Shown piece after piece: positions 1 through 8,492 of a stretch of DNA of 64,000 bases (position 1 is its first letter; each line of letters starts with the position of its first letter). Origin of the DNA: Streptomyces sp. R41 (lineage in GTDB: Bacteria; Actinomycetota; Actinomycetes; Streptomycetales; Streptomycetaceae); the NCBI RefSeq assembly GCF_041053055.1, contig NZ_CP163443.1:8477001-8541000 (forward strand). The letters are read 5' to 3'. Position numbers and translations under genes: made by a program. The notes beneath the pieces are model-generated. The model did no database searches, was not told the DNA's origin, and was given only the letters and a program-made list of their open reading frames with translations.

Positions 1-1
1 G

Positions 2-1342
2 TGGTCCAACATCGCGGTCCCCGAGGAGCGCAGGGTGCTGGCGCCGGCCGAGGAGGCATGGCACTTCGGATACGAGCGCCGACTGCGGCGGGTGCCGGTA
101 CCGGAGTTCGAGGGTGTCGACCGGACCTATCCGCTGAACAGCACTTTCCCCGCCGACTACTTCTACGAGGTTCCCGACGGGCGGCGGCGCTGGATCGCCG
201 CGCTCGACGACGCCGGCGACGGGCTCGTGCAGACGTCCACCGACGTCCTGCGCGGACGCAAGCTGTTCGTCTGGGGCTCCGGTCCGGGCGGGCGACGCTG
301 GCAGGAGTGGCTCACCGAACCGGGGACCGGCGGATACTGCGAGATCCAGGCCGGTCTCGCGCGCACCCAGCTCGAACACGTACGGCTCGACGCGCAGAGC
401 GATGTGTCCTGGCTGGAGGCGTACGGGCCGTTGGCCGCGAACGCGGAGGCGGTTCACGGGGCGGACTGGGAGGCGGCGCGGGCGGAGGCCGAGGCCCGGC
501 TCGACGCCTGCCTGCCGCGGGGCGATGTCGACGCCGCATACGACGCCTGGTTGCCGCACGCCGACGCCGAGCCGGGCGAGGTGCTCGCCGTCGGATCCGG
601 CTGGGGTGCGCTCGAAGTGCGCCGGGCCGCCTACAAGCTGCCGGGTACTCCCTTCGACGAGTCCACGTTGGGTGACGCGCAGGCGCCGTGGCTTGAGCTG
701 CTGCGGTCCGGTGCGTTTCCCGAGCCGCGACGGGTCGGTCCGCCCGGCGAGACCCTGGTCGCCTCGCACTGGCGCGACATGCTGGAGACCGCGCCCGCCG
801 CGCCGCTCGCCGAATATCACCTCGGAGTTGCCCAGTGGCACGCGGGAGATCTGGCGCAGGCGGTGAGGAGTTGGGAACGGGCACTCGAACTCGCCCCGTC
901 CCTCTGGCCGTTGCTCCGCTGTCTCGCCGTTGCCGACCAGGAGGCCGGCAACCGGGAGCGGGCCGCCGACCGGTACGCCGAGGCGTTCGACGATCTGTGC
1001 CGGGAGCGCCGGGACGACGGTGAGGTCTGGACTGCCGCTACGGCGGCGCTGGGGCGTGAGGCGATCGGAGCCCTGCTCGCGGTGCGGCGGGTGGCGGATG
1101 CGCGGGCGGTGTGGGAACGGCTTCGGCCCGCTACGCGCTCGCGTGGGCGGTTCCGGTTGATCGAGGCGCAGTTGTTGCTGGCGGAGGGGGAGGTGGGGGC
1201 GGCTCGGGGTGTCTTCGACGCGGGGTTCGACGTTGCGGATCTGCGGGAGGGGGCCGAGGTGATTTCCGAGCTGTGGGCTCGGGTGACGGATGAGCCGTTG
1301 CCGGCGCGGTACGAGTTCCGGATGCGGCCGCCGGGCGAGTGA
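2..1342 (+). CDS. DUF5107/TPR protein, C-terminal part (5' end outside window)
   Basis: The reading frame is open from the first bases, so the gene begins upstream; the first visible residues are WSNIAVPEERRVLAPAEEAW. Such a WSNIAVPE segment is typical of the DUF5107 beta-rich domain found in large Streptomyces proteins. The rest is helical and TPR-like: alanine/leucine-rich repeats with AEYHLGVAQWHAGDLAQAV and RSWERALELAP signatures lie in the last 200 residues. The family has N-terminal sugar-binding-like folds and no established enzymatic role. The gene runs convergently into the VOC gene and is followed by a large palindrome that may end transcription. Family assignment is fairly sure; the function is unknown. 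Confidence 0.75.
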   Translation, partial: WSNIAVPEERRVLAPAEEAWHFGYERRLRRVPVPEFEGVDRTYPLNSTFPADYFYEVPDGRRRWIAALDDAGDGLVQTSTDVLRGRKLFVWGSGPGGRRWQEWLTEPGTGGYCEIQAGLARTQLEHVRLDAQSDVSWLEAYGPLAANAEAVHGADWEAARAEAEARLDACLPRGDVDAAYDAWLPHADAEPGEVLAVGSGWGALEVRRAAYKLPGTPFDESTLGDAQAPWLELLRSGAFPEPRRVGPPGETLVASHWRDMLETAPAAPLAEYHLGVAQWHAGDLAQAVRSWERALELAPSLWPLLRCLAVADQEAGNRERAADRYAEAFDDLCRERRDDGEVWTAATAALGREAIGALLAVRRVADARAVWERLRPATRSRGRFRLIEAQLLLAEGEVGAARGVFDAGFDVADLREGAEVISELWARVTDEPLPARYEFRMRPPGE

Positions 1343-1349
1343 ACGTGGG

Positions 1350-1530
1350 GGATTCTCGCCCCCGCCGCCCCTGCCCGTCCCGTCCCTGGGGCTCCGCCCC
1401 AGACCCCGTTCGCGCAGTTCCCCGCGCCCCTTTTCAGGGGCGCGGGGAACTGCGCAATCTTTTGAGCGGGGGTCTGGGGGCGGCAGCCCCCAGGGACGGG
1501 ACGGGCAGGGGCGGCGGGGGCGAACAACCT
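1350..1530. repeat. Large intergenic palindrome, copy A
   Basis: The core is an inverted repeat pairing gcgcagttccccgcgcccc with its complement across a short loop near 1410-1460. It is flanked by further mirrored arms: cctggggctccgccccaga against tctgggggcggcagccccc, and cccgtcccgtccc against gggacgggacggg. Nearly the whole 180 bp can fold as one hairpin. It lies between two convergent genes, so it could act as a bidirectional terminator. Related copies occur at 8277-8430 and 19877-20005. Confidence 0.85.
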
Positions 1531-1882
1531 ACTCCGTCGGCCGGCGGTCCACGTACTCGTACACCGCGCCGTCCGGATGCATCGCGATCAGATTGCGGCC
1601 CACCGGCGTCGCCACCGGCCCCGCCAGGATGCGGGCGCCGGAGTCGCTGAGGACGCGGTGGGCCTCGTCGACGTCCTTGACGGCGATGGTCGCGGCGACC
1701 TTGCGGAGGACGTCCAGCTCGGCCTCGGGCCCGCTCATCAGCAGGAAGCAGCCGACCGCGGCGACCGAGACGCCACCGCGCTCGAAGCGGAGGGCGTGCC
1801 CGCCCGCGAGTCTTTCGTAGAAGGGGACCGAGGCCTCCAGGTCGTCGACGCAGATACGCAGCGTGGCTCCCAGAATCTCCAT
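1529..1882 (-). CDS. VOC family (glyoxalase/bleomycin-resistance fold) protein
   Basis: This 117-residue protein has the size and pattern of a single-module vicinal-oxygen-chelate protein: the beta-alpha-beta start MEILGATLRICVDDLEASVPFYERL, a central VAATIAVKDVDEAHRVL, and an ending that reads GRNLIAMHPDGAVYEYVDRR. Members bind metals or small ligands and include glyoxalases, dioxygenases and drug-binding proteins, so no substrate can be named. It is transcribed towards the DUF5107 gene. Its start faces a 315-bp region shared with the flavoprotein gene on the other strand. Confidence 0.85.
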   Translation of the reverse strand: MEILGATLRICVDDLEASVPFYERLAGGHALRFERGGVSVAAVGCFLLMSGPEAELDVLRKVAATIAVKDVDEAHRVLSDSGARILAGPVATPVGRNLIAMHPDGAVYEYVDRRPTE

Positions 1883-2197
1883 GCGCAGGAGCCTAGTTGG
1901 GTCCGGCGGCGGAGGAGATCGTTTCGTACGGACAGGGGCTCGGCCCAGACGATCGGGAGAGGAGACACCGTCTGGACCGAGAGATCAAGAGAGCGACCGG
2001 CCGACCTGGCGACCGGCAGACCAGCAAGCGGCCGACCCAGCGGCCGAGCGACCTGGAGACAGGGAGCCCGGCGGGGCTCGGTCACAGGCCGGGTAACCCG
2101 GGCGCGCGCCCCGAAACGTCGAGCGCCCCCGCGTTTGGGTGCCCTGACCAGGGGGACGCGGAAAGCCTCGTACGAGCGACACCGCCGGAGGCGAAAC
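1883..2197. other. Divergent intergenic region without a gene
   Basis: This spacer separates the VOC gene (minus) from the flavoprotein gene (plus) and must hold both promoters. Around 1980-2060 it contains short degenerate repeats of gaccggc/cgacc type. No convincing -35/-10 pair or conserved operator was recognised. A Shine-Dalgarno-like ggagg lies just before the GTG at 2198. Confidence 0.5.
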
Positions 2198-3535
2198 GTG
2201 AGTCGACCCCGCATTCTGATCGTCGGTGCCGGCTTCGCCGGGTATCGGACGGCCCGCACCCTGTCGCGGCTGACCCGGCACGAGGCCGACATCACCCTTC
2301 TGAATCCGACCGACTACTTTCTGTATCTACCCCTGCTGCCCCAGGTCGCCGTCGGGGTCCTGGAGCCACGCCGTGTCACGGTCTCGCTCTCCGGCACGCT
2401 GCCCCACGTACGGCTGGTGCTGGGTGAGGCCGACGGCATCGACCTCGACGGGCGCACCGTGCACTACACCGATCCGGAGGGTGACGGGGGCACGCTGACG
2501 TACGACCGTCTCGTGCTCGCCGTCGGCAGCGTCAACAAGCTGTTGCCCGTGCCCGGTGTCGCCGAGTACGCGCACGGCTTCCGGGGGCTGCCCGAAGCGC
2601 TGTATCTACGGGATCACGTGACCCGGCAGGTGGAGCTGGCCGCCGCGTCCGACGACCCCAAGAGCTGCGCCGCGCGGTGCACCTTCGTGGTGGTCGGCGC
2701 CGGGTACACCGGGACCGAGGTCGCCGCGCAAGGGCAGCTGTTCACCGATGCGCTGGTACGGAAACAGCCACTTCGGGAGGGCATGCGACCGCGCTGGCTG
2801 CTGCTCGACATCGCGCCGCGTGTGCTGCCGGAGCTGGACGAGCGGCTCTCGCGCACCGCCGACCGGGTGCTGCGGCAGCGCGGTGTGGATGTACGCACGG
2901 GAACCTCGGTGGAGGAGGCCACGCCGACCGGAGTCCGGCTCAGCGACGGGGAGTTCGTCGATACGCGGACGCTGGTGTGGTGTGTCGGCGTACGACCCGA
3001 TCCGCTGGTCGAGGGGCTCGGGCAGCCCCTTGAGCGGGGGCGGCTGCTTGTCGATCCGTATCTTCAAGTGCCGGGCCGGCCAGAGGTGTTCGCGTGCGGG
3101 GATGCGGCAGCCGTACCCGATCTGGAGAAACCCGGCGAGTACACGCCGATGACCGCTCAGCACGCCTGGCGGCACGGGAAGGTCGCGGGCCGCAATGTCG
3201 CAGCCTCGCTCGGCATCGGCAGCCGCCGCGCCTACCGCCACCGCGACCTGGGCTTCACCGTCGACCTCGGCGGCGCGAAGGCGGCCGCCAACCCGCTCGG
3301 CGTCCCGCTGTCGGGGCCGCTCGCCGGAGCCGTCACCCGTGGCTACCACCTCGCCGCGATGCCCGGAAACCGCATCCGGGTCGCGGCCGACTGGCTGCTG
3401 GACGCCGTACTGCCGCGCCAGGCCGTGCAGTTGGGCCTGGTCCGCTCGTGGTCGGTGCCGCTGGACTCCGCCTCGCCGGAGCTGGCGAAAGCGCCCGGGA
3501 AGCCCGAGAGCCGTCCCGAAGGAGAGTCGTCATGA
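2198..3535 (+). CDS. NAD(P)/FAD-dependent oxidoreductase, type II NADH dehydrogenase-like
   Basis: The 445-residue flavoprotein opens with the FAD-binding Rossmann motif ILIVGAGFAGYRTARTL and has a second nucleotide motif, FVVVGAGYTGTEVAAQ, near residue 160 for NAD(P)H. The conserved VFACGDAAAVPD near residue 300 contacts FAD. This is the architecture of NDH-2, which passes electrons from NADH to quinone at the membrane face; carotenoid or sulfide:quinone reductase-like roles are alternatives. The GTG start at 2198 is chosen because ggagg precedes it and the Rossmann motif starts four residues in; the longer open frame upstream has no coding character. The stop overlaps the transketolase start (ATGA), so the two are translationally coupled. 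Confidence 0.85.
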   Translation: MSRPRILIVGAGFAGYRTARTLSRLTRHEADITLLNPTDYFLYLPLLPQVAVGVLEPRRVTVSLSGTLPHVRLVLGEADGIDLDGRTVHYTDPEGDGGTLTYDRLVLAVGSVNKLLPVPGVAEYAHGFRGLPEALYLRDHVTRQVELAAASDDPKSCAARCTFVVVGAGYTGTEVAAQGQLFTDALVRKQPLREGMRPRWLLLDIAPRVLPELDERLSRTADRVLRQRGVDVRTGTSVEEATPTGVRLSDGEFVDTRTLVWCVGVRPDPLVEGLGQPLERGRLLVDPYLQVPGRPEVFACGDAAAVPDLEKPGEYTPMTAQHAWRHGKVAGRNVAASLGIGSRRAYRHRDLGFTVDLGGAKAAANPLGVPLSGPLAGAVTRGYHLAAMPGNRIRVAADWLLDAVLPRQAVQLGLVRSWSVPLDSASPELAKAPGKPESRPEGESS

Positions 3536-5379
3536 ACACCCGTCAACTCATCGATCTCGCCCAGCAGTTGCGTGTGGACAGCGTTCGCGCCTCCGCCGCC
3601 GCCGGGTCCGGGCACCCCACCTCCTCGATGTCCGCCGCGGATCTGGTGGCGGTGCTGATGGCCCGCCATCTGCGCTACGACTTCGACCGCCCCCAGCACG
3701 CCGGCAATGACCGCTTCGTGCTCTCCAAGGGGCACGCCTCACCGCTGCTGTACGCCGCGTACAAGGCGGCCGGGGCCATCAGCGAGACCGAGCTGCTCAC
3801 CTTCCGCAAGCTGGGCAGCCGGCTCGAAGGGCATCCGACGCCGCAGCGGCTGCCGTGGGTCGAGACGGCCACCGGCTCGCTCGGACAGGGGCTGCCCGTC
3901 GGGGTCGGCATCGCGCTGGCCGGGAAGCGGCTGGACCATACCGGATACCGCGTCTGGGTCCTGTGCGGCGACAGCGAGCTCGCCGAGGGCTCCATATGGG
4001 AGGCCGCCGAGCACGCCGGATACGAGCACCTCGACAACCTCATCACGATCGTCGACGTCAATCGCCTCGGCCAGCGCGGGCCGACCCGGCACGGGCACGA
4101 CCTGGACGCGTACGCCCGCCGGTTCCAGGCCTTCGGCTGGCACACCGTCGAGATCGACGGGCACGACGTCGACGCCGTCGACCGCGCGTACACCGAGGCC
4201 GAGTCCACCGCCGGACAGCCGACCGCGATCCTCGCCCGCACCCTCAAGGGCAAGGGCGTCGCATCGGTCCAGGACCGCGAGGGCCTGCACGGCAAGCCAC
4301 TGCCTGACGCCGACGAGGCGATCGCGGAGCTCGGCGGCGTGCACGACCGCCGGGTGGAGGTCCAACCGCCGCCCGCCGCAAGGATGTTGCACGCCGTACG
4401 GTCGGGCCATCTCGACCTGCCCCGCTACGAGCTCGGCGACAAGGCCGCAACCCGTGACGCCTACGGACAGGCGCTCGCCGCGCTCGGCACCGCCCGCGGG
4501 GACATCGTCGCCCTGGACGGCGAGGTGAGCGACTCGACGCGCTCCGAGTTCTTCGCCAAGGAGCACCCCGACCGCTTCTTCGAGTGCTACATCGCCGAGC
4601 AGCAGCTGGTCGCGACCGCGGTCGGCATGGCCGCGCGCGGCTGGGTGCCGTACGCCTCGACCTTCGCGGCCTTCCTCACCCGCGCGTACGACTTCGTCCG
4701 CATGGCCGCGATCAGCGGCTCCGGCATCAACCTCGTCGGCTCGCACGCGGGCGTCTCCATCGGCCAGGACGGGCCCTCGCAGATGGGCCTGGAGGACCTG
4801 GCGATGTTCCGCGCGGTGCACGGCTCGACCGTGCTGTACCCGTGCGACGCCAACCAGACCGCGAAGCTCGTCGCCGCGATGGCGGGCCTGGAGGGCATCC
4901 GCTATCTGCGCACCACACGCGGGGACACTCCCGTCATCTACAGCCCCACCGAGGAGTTCCCGGTCGGCGGCAGCAAGGTGCTCCGGGCCTCCGGCGAGGA
5001 CCGGCTGACCCTCGTCGCGGCGGGCGTCACCGTCCACGAGGCCCTGGCCGCCGCCGAGTCGCTCGAGCGCGTGGGCATTCGGGCGAGGGTCGTCGACCTC
5101 TACTCGGTCAAGCCCGTCGACCGCGGCACCCTGAGGGAGGCCGCCGAGGACACGGGTTGCCTCATCACCGTCGAGGACCATCGCGAGGAGGGCGGCATCG
5201 GCGACGCCGTGCTCGACGCCTTCCTCGACGGCCGTCCGGTGCCGCGCCTGGTGCGCCTCGCCGTGCGGACGATGCCGGGCTCGGCCACCCCCGCCGAGCA
5301 GCTGCACGCCGCGGGCATCGACGCCGAGTCGATCGCGGCGGCGGCACGACTGCTGGTGGAGACGGCCATCGTGCCCTGA
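3532..5379 (+). CDS. Transketolase
   Basis: This 615-residue thiamine-diphosphate enzyme is of the shorter bacterial/archaeal-like type. Visible features are SGHPTSSMS for substrate and ThDP contacts, the ThDP/Mg motif beginning CGDSELAEGSIWEAAEHAGY, the pyrimidine-domain GLU region FFECYIAEQQLVATAVGMA, and the C-terminal fold with VRTMPGSATPAEQL. It should move two-carbon ketol units between sugar phosphates in the non-oxidative pentose phosphate pathway. The start overlaps the flavoprotein stop by four bases. It is probably a second transketolase beside the tkt-tal-zwf copy usual in Streptomyces, so the pentose role is likely but not certain. Confidence 0.9.
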   Translation: MNTRQLIDLAQQLRVDSVRASAAAGSGHPTSSMSAADLVAVLMARHLRYDFDRPQHAGNDRFVLSKGHASPLLYAAYKAAGAISETELLTFRKLGSRLEGHPTPQRLPWVETATGSLGQGLPVGVGIALAGKRLDHTGYRVWVLCGDSELAEGSIWEAAEHAGYEHLDNLITIVDVNRLGQRGPTRHGHDLDAYARRFQAFGWHTVEIDGHDVDAVDRAYTEAESTAGQPTAILARTLKGKGVASVQDREGLHGKPLPDADEAIAELGGVHDRRVEVQPPPAARMLHAVRSGHLDLPRYELGDKAATRDAYGQALAALGTARGDIVALDGEVSDSTRSEFFAKEHPDRFFECYIAEQQLVATAVGMAARGWVPYASTFAAFLTRAYDFVRMAAISGSGINLVGSHAGVSIGQDGPSQMGLEDLAMFRAVHGSTVLYPCDANQTAKLVAAMAGLEGIRYLRTTRGDTPVIYSPTEEFPVGGSKVLRASGEDRLTLVAAGVTVHEALAAAESLERVGIRARVVDLYSVKPVDRGTLREAAEDTGCLITVEDHREEGGIGDAVLDAFLDGRPVPRLVRLAVRTMPGSATPAEQLHAAGIDAESIAAAARLLVETAIVP

Positions 5380-5493
5380 CCCACGAAACCGAGAGCCGCG
5401 ACGGCCATTCTCGACGTGCCCGCAACGGAACAAGACGCGTCCGCAAAGGAACACGACAAAGAATACGAGCCTGCAAAACAAATAGCGCGAAAT

Positions 5494-5528
5494 GCGGCCC
5501 GAGGTCTGAAAGCCAGACCTCGGGCCGC
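5494..5528. terminator. Perfect 14-bp stem hairpin
   Basis: The arms gcggcccgaggtct and agacctcgggccgc pair perfectly around the 7-base loop gaaagcc. It follows the transketolase and faces the end of the small minus-strand gene at 5581-5751, so it could terminate both. There is no long T-run, as usual in Streptomyces. Confidence 0.85.
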
Positions 5529-5538
5529 TTGGACCGCT

Positions 5539-5585
5539 ACTTCCCAGGGAACGGATTCACCCACTTCCCAGGGCACGGATTCACC
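5539..5585. repeat. Two tandem 23-bp direct repeats
   Basis: Two copies of acttcccaggg[a/c]acggattcacc lie 24 bp apart with one mismatch. They sit at the 3' end of the small hydrophobic gene, and the second copy contains its stop codon. Confidence 0.8.
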
Positions 5586-5751
5586 ACCGGTACCAGCGAC
5601 TCCTGCCTCCCGAGGCGCTCGTGCCGCGCATCAGGAATCCGAGAAGCCACAGGACGAGAACCGCCAGTGCTATCCACCACAGAAGTTTCACTGCGAAACC
5701 CGCGCCGAAGAGAATCAGCACCAGAAGCAGTACCAGCAGGATAGGGACCAT
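5581..5751 (-). CDS. Small hydrophobic membrane protein, 56 aa
   Basis: The frame reads MVPILLVLLLVLILFGAGFA, then a second hydrophobic stretch rich in W and L, then a polar tail ending GGRSRWYRW. It is one or two membrane segments with a basic, tryptophan-containing C-terminus. A strong aggagg lies seven bases upstream of the ATG. Very similar short hydrophobic proteins are common in Streptomyces and often stress-linked, but their role is unknown. Coding is supported by the ribosome site, the clean hydrophobic pattern and the terminator just downstream. Confidence 0.8.
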   Translation of the reverse strand: MVPILLVLLLVLILFGAGFAVKLLWWIALAVLVLWLLGFLMRGTSASGGRSRWYRW

Positions 5752-5793
5752 AATGTGAACCTCCTGCTGTCCGGGTTTCCCGGAGCGGCCGGA

Positions 5794-6615
5794 TTAGACT
5801 TCCTTTCGGCAGAGAATTTCTCCGTGCAGTACGGAGAACCAGCCGTCCTTCTGCCGCCCCCACTCACGCCAGGCGTCCGACACGGCCCGCAGTTGCTCCG
5901 CAGTGGCGTGGCCACCCGCCGTGGCGCGTTCCGCGTACGCCGAGGCCAGCGTGCGGTCCGCCCACAGGCCGCTCCACCACTCCCGCTCGTCCTCGGTGGC
6001 GAAGGTCCAGGTGCTCGACGTGGCCGTGATGTCCCGGATGCCGGCCGTCAGCGCCCACGATGTGAGGCGTCGCCCGGCGTCGGGCTCGCCCCCGTTGGCG
6101 CGGGCCACCCGCAGATACAGGTCCAGCCAGTCGTCCATGCCCCGCGACTGCGGGTACCAGGTCATCGCCGAGTAGTCCGAATCACGAACGGCGATGAACC
6201 CGCCCGGCTTGGTCACCCGGTACATCTCGCGCAGCGCCTGCACCGGGTCGCCCACGTGCTGCAGCACCTGGTGGGCGTGGACCACGCAGAAGGTGTCGTC
6301 CGGATACTCCAGCGCGTGGATGTCCGCGACCGCGAACTCGACGTTGCCCAGGCCGCGTTCGGCTGCCACGGCACGCGCCTGGTCCAGGATCGCCGGTGCG
6401 TGGTCGACGCCCGTGACATGTCCGTCGGGAACCAGTTCCGCCAGGTCGGCGGTGATGGTGCCCGGGCCGCAGCCGATGTCCAGGATCTTCATGTGGGGCT
6501 TCAGCGAGTCGAGCAGGTACGCCGCCGAGTTGGCGGCGGTGCGCCAGGTGTGCGAACGCAGCACGGACTCGTGGTGGCCGTGCGTGTAGACGGCGGTCTC
6601 CTGCGACTTCGACAT
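5794..6615 (-). CDS. Class I SAM-dependent methyltransferase (UbiE/COQ5-like)
   Basis: The 273-residue protein carries SAM motif I, ILDIGCGPGTITADLAELV, near residue 45, followed by VTGVDHAPAILDQAR (motif II) and the post-II segment YPDDTFCVVHAHQVLQHVGDP. VTKPGGFIAVRDSDY corresponds to motif III. These are hallmarks of methyltransferase domains 11/25 acting on small molecules; the acceptor cannot be predicted. The ATG is preceded by aagggga. It is an apparently single gene downstream of which lies the small hydrophobic gene on the same strand. Confidence 0.9.
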   Translation of the reverse strand: MSKSQETAVYTHGHHESVLRSHTWRTAANSAAYLLDSLKPHMKILDIGCGPGTITADLAELVPDGHVTGVDHAPAILDQARAVAAERGLGNVEFAVADIHALEYPDDTFCVVHAHQVLQHVGDPVQALREMYRVTKPGGFIAVRDSDYSAMTWYPQSRGMDDWLDLYLRVARANGGEPDAGRRLTSWALTAGIRDITATSSTWTFATEDEREWWSGLWADRTLASAYAERATAGGHATAEQLRAVSDAWREWGRQKDGWFSVLHGEILCRKEV

Positions 6616-6757
6616 GGCCGTTCCCCTTCGCGTCTTCTCGGCGGTTACGCATCACCGTACGCGTCCATGTCGAATAGTGAGACCTGCGTCTTGCTATATG
6701 GACCAATGAATCGACTGAGGACTCTGAATCCGACTGCCCGACTGCCGTATGGACCCT

Positions 6758-8251
6758 TCAGTGAAGGGGGAGCGGGCGGTAGACGGTGAGCGCCTCGGGC
6801 AGCTTCCGGAGCGTCACCTCGCCCTCCACCTCGGTGACTTCACCGTCGTACGCGAGGAGCGTGCCGGGTGCGACGCCGTCCAGGTGCAGACGGCGCACGC
6901 GTACGGCGGCGTGGGCGGGAGAACGGGTGAGCGGGCCGGCGAAGGCGGCGGCCAGCAGGCGGACGGCGGGGCGGCGGCCGCCGTGCACGACCCGTACGTC
7001 CAGCCCTCCGTCCGAGAGGTCGAAGCGACGGGCCGGGGCGAGACCCACGCGGTGATACGTCCCGTTGCCGGCGAACAGAAGCCACAACGGGTGCGTGCGG
7101 CCGCCCAGTTCGGCGCGCAGCGGATGGCGGTCGGCGCGCAGGACGCGCAGGGCGCCGAGCACTCCGGCCGGCCACCCGCCGATCAGCGGCGACCAGCGTT
7201 CCCGTTCACGCACGAGTTCCGGATAGACGCCCAGGCTGCAGGTGTTGAGGAAGATGCCCTCCGTGGCGCCCGACGAGAACCGGCCCACGTCCACGCGTAT
7301 CGCGTCGCCCTGCTGGAGGGCGCGGATCAGGTCGCGCTCGCCCTCCACACCGAGGTCCTGGGCGAAGTGGTTGAGAGTGCCGCCCGGGAGGACGGCGAGG
7401 GGGAGGCCGTGGCTCAGGGCCACCTCGGCGGCGGTGTTCACGGTGCCGTCGCCGCCGCACACGCCGAGAACCCGGGCGTGGGTCGCCGCCTTCTCCAACT
7501 CGGCCTGGATGTCGGACGGTTCGCACTCCACGATCTCCGCGTGCGGCATTGCGTCACGCAGGGCGTTCACCCGGTCCGGGGTGCCCGCGCCCGTGTTCGC
7601 CACCATGACCAGGCCGTCGCCCTCGGGGAGTGCGGGCGCGTCCACGCGGGGGCGGCCGGGAGGCGGGAGCTGGTCTCGGGTCGGGACCAGACCACGTACG
7701 GCGTAGGCGGCGCCCGCGCCCAGGGCGGCGCCCGCGAGGACGTCGCTCGGGAAGTGGACGCCGGTGTAGACGCGGGAGAGGGCGACCGCTGCGGCGAGCG
7801 GTGCGATCGCCGCACCCCAGCCGCGGGACTCCAGGGCCACGCCCGTGGCGAAGGCCGCGGCGGAGGCGGCGTGGCCCGACGGGAACGAGGTGGTGATCGG
7901 CTGGCGCTTGAGCTGTCGGATCAGCGGGACGGGGTCCAGGGTCGGGCGAGGGCGGCGGACCGAGCGCTTGCCGAGGGTGTTGATGGTGGCGGAGGCGAGG
8001 GTGAGGGAAGCGAGGCCTCGGGCGGCGGCCCGGCGGGACCTGGGGGTGCGGGTCGCTGCGAGGGCCGTGGCTGTGGCGAACCAGAGTGCGCCGTGGTTCG
8101 CGCTCTGGCTCAGCCTCGGCAGAAGGCGGTCGCAGCCCGGCCAGTGCCGGGCCGCTGCCGCCTCGAAGAGGCGGCAGTCCGCGGCGAGCAGCCAGTCCCT
8201 GAGGATGTGGGGTCCCGGGGGGCGGACGGTGAGGTCTACGTCTGGGGTCAT
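6758..8251 (-). CDS. Bifunctional PAP2 phosphatase / diacylglycerol kinase-family protein
   Basis: Two lipid-related domains are fused in about 497 residues. The N-terminal half has PAP2 motifs: KRSVRRPRP, the PSGHAASAAA core and SRVYTGVHFPSDVLAGAALG. The C-terminal half is a DAGK catalytic fold with the GGDGTVNTAAE loop and LAVLPGGTLNHFAQDLG. Similar actinobacterial fusions are thought to dephosphorylate and phosphorylate membrane lipids, but the physiological substrate is open. The start at 8251 is the first ATG after the palindrome-containing spacer and leads directly into the PAP2 domain; no clear Shine-Dalgarno was seen. Transcription is divergent from the ABC-F gene. Confidence 0.85.
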   Translation of the reverse strand: MTPDVDLTVRPPGPHILRDWLLAADCRLFEAAAARHWPGCDRLLPRLSQSANHGALWFATATALAATRTPRSRRAAARGLASLTLASATINTLGKRSVRRPRPTLDPVPLIRQLKRQPITTSFPSGHAASAAAFATGVALESRGWGAAIAPLAAAVALSRVYTGVHFPSDVLAGAALGAGAAYAVRGLVPTRDQLPPPGRPRVDAPALPEGDGLVMVANTGAGTPDRVNALRDAMPHAEIVECEPSDIQAELEKAATHARVLGVCGGDGTVNTAAEVALSHGLPLAVLPGGTLNHFAQDLGVEGERDLIRALQQGDAIRVDVGRFSSGATEGIFLNTCSLGVYPELVRERERWSPLIGGWPAGVLGALRVLRADRHPLRAELGGRTHPLWLLFAGNGTYHRVGLAPARRFDLSDGGLDVRVVHGGRRPAVRLLAAAFAGPLTRSPAHAAVRVRRLHLDGVAPGTLLAYDGEVTEVEGEVTLRKLPEALTVYRPLPLH

Positions 8252-8276
8252 GGCGGTGCGGGTACCCGGGACGAGC

Positions 8277-8430
8277 GTTTTTTCGCCCCCTCCGCCCCTA
8301 CCCGTCCCGTACCTGAGGGCTCCGCCCCCGGCCCCCCCTGGGTTGTCCTTTTGCTGCGGACCGGTGGGGGCTTGTCGCGCAGTTCCCCGCGCCCCTTCCG
8401 GGGCCCTTACCTGGGGGCGGAGAAACCGCC
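8277..8430. repeat. Intergenic palindromic repeat, copy B
   Basis: It shares with copies A and C the blocks cgccccctccgcccctacccgtcccgtacc, ggctccgcccccggccccc and gcgcagttccccgcgcccc. Unlike the other two it lies between divergently transcribed genes, in what should be promoter territory, so a pure terminator role does not fit here. Confidence 0.8.
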
Positions 8431-8492
8431 CGGACCGGCACCCCGAATACGCGTTTGCCCATTGGCCCCGGCTGCCCGGAGAATGCCGCCTC

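Noticed and set aside
2327..5481. Several long minus-strand frames opposite the flavoprotein and transketolase genes
   Set aside because: Both sense genes have full family signatures; the opposite frames are shadows.
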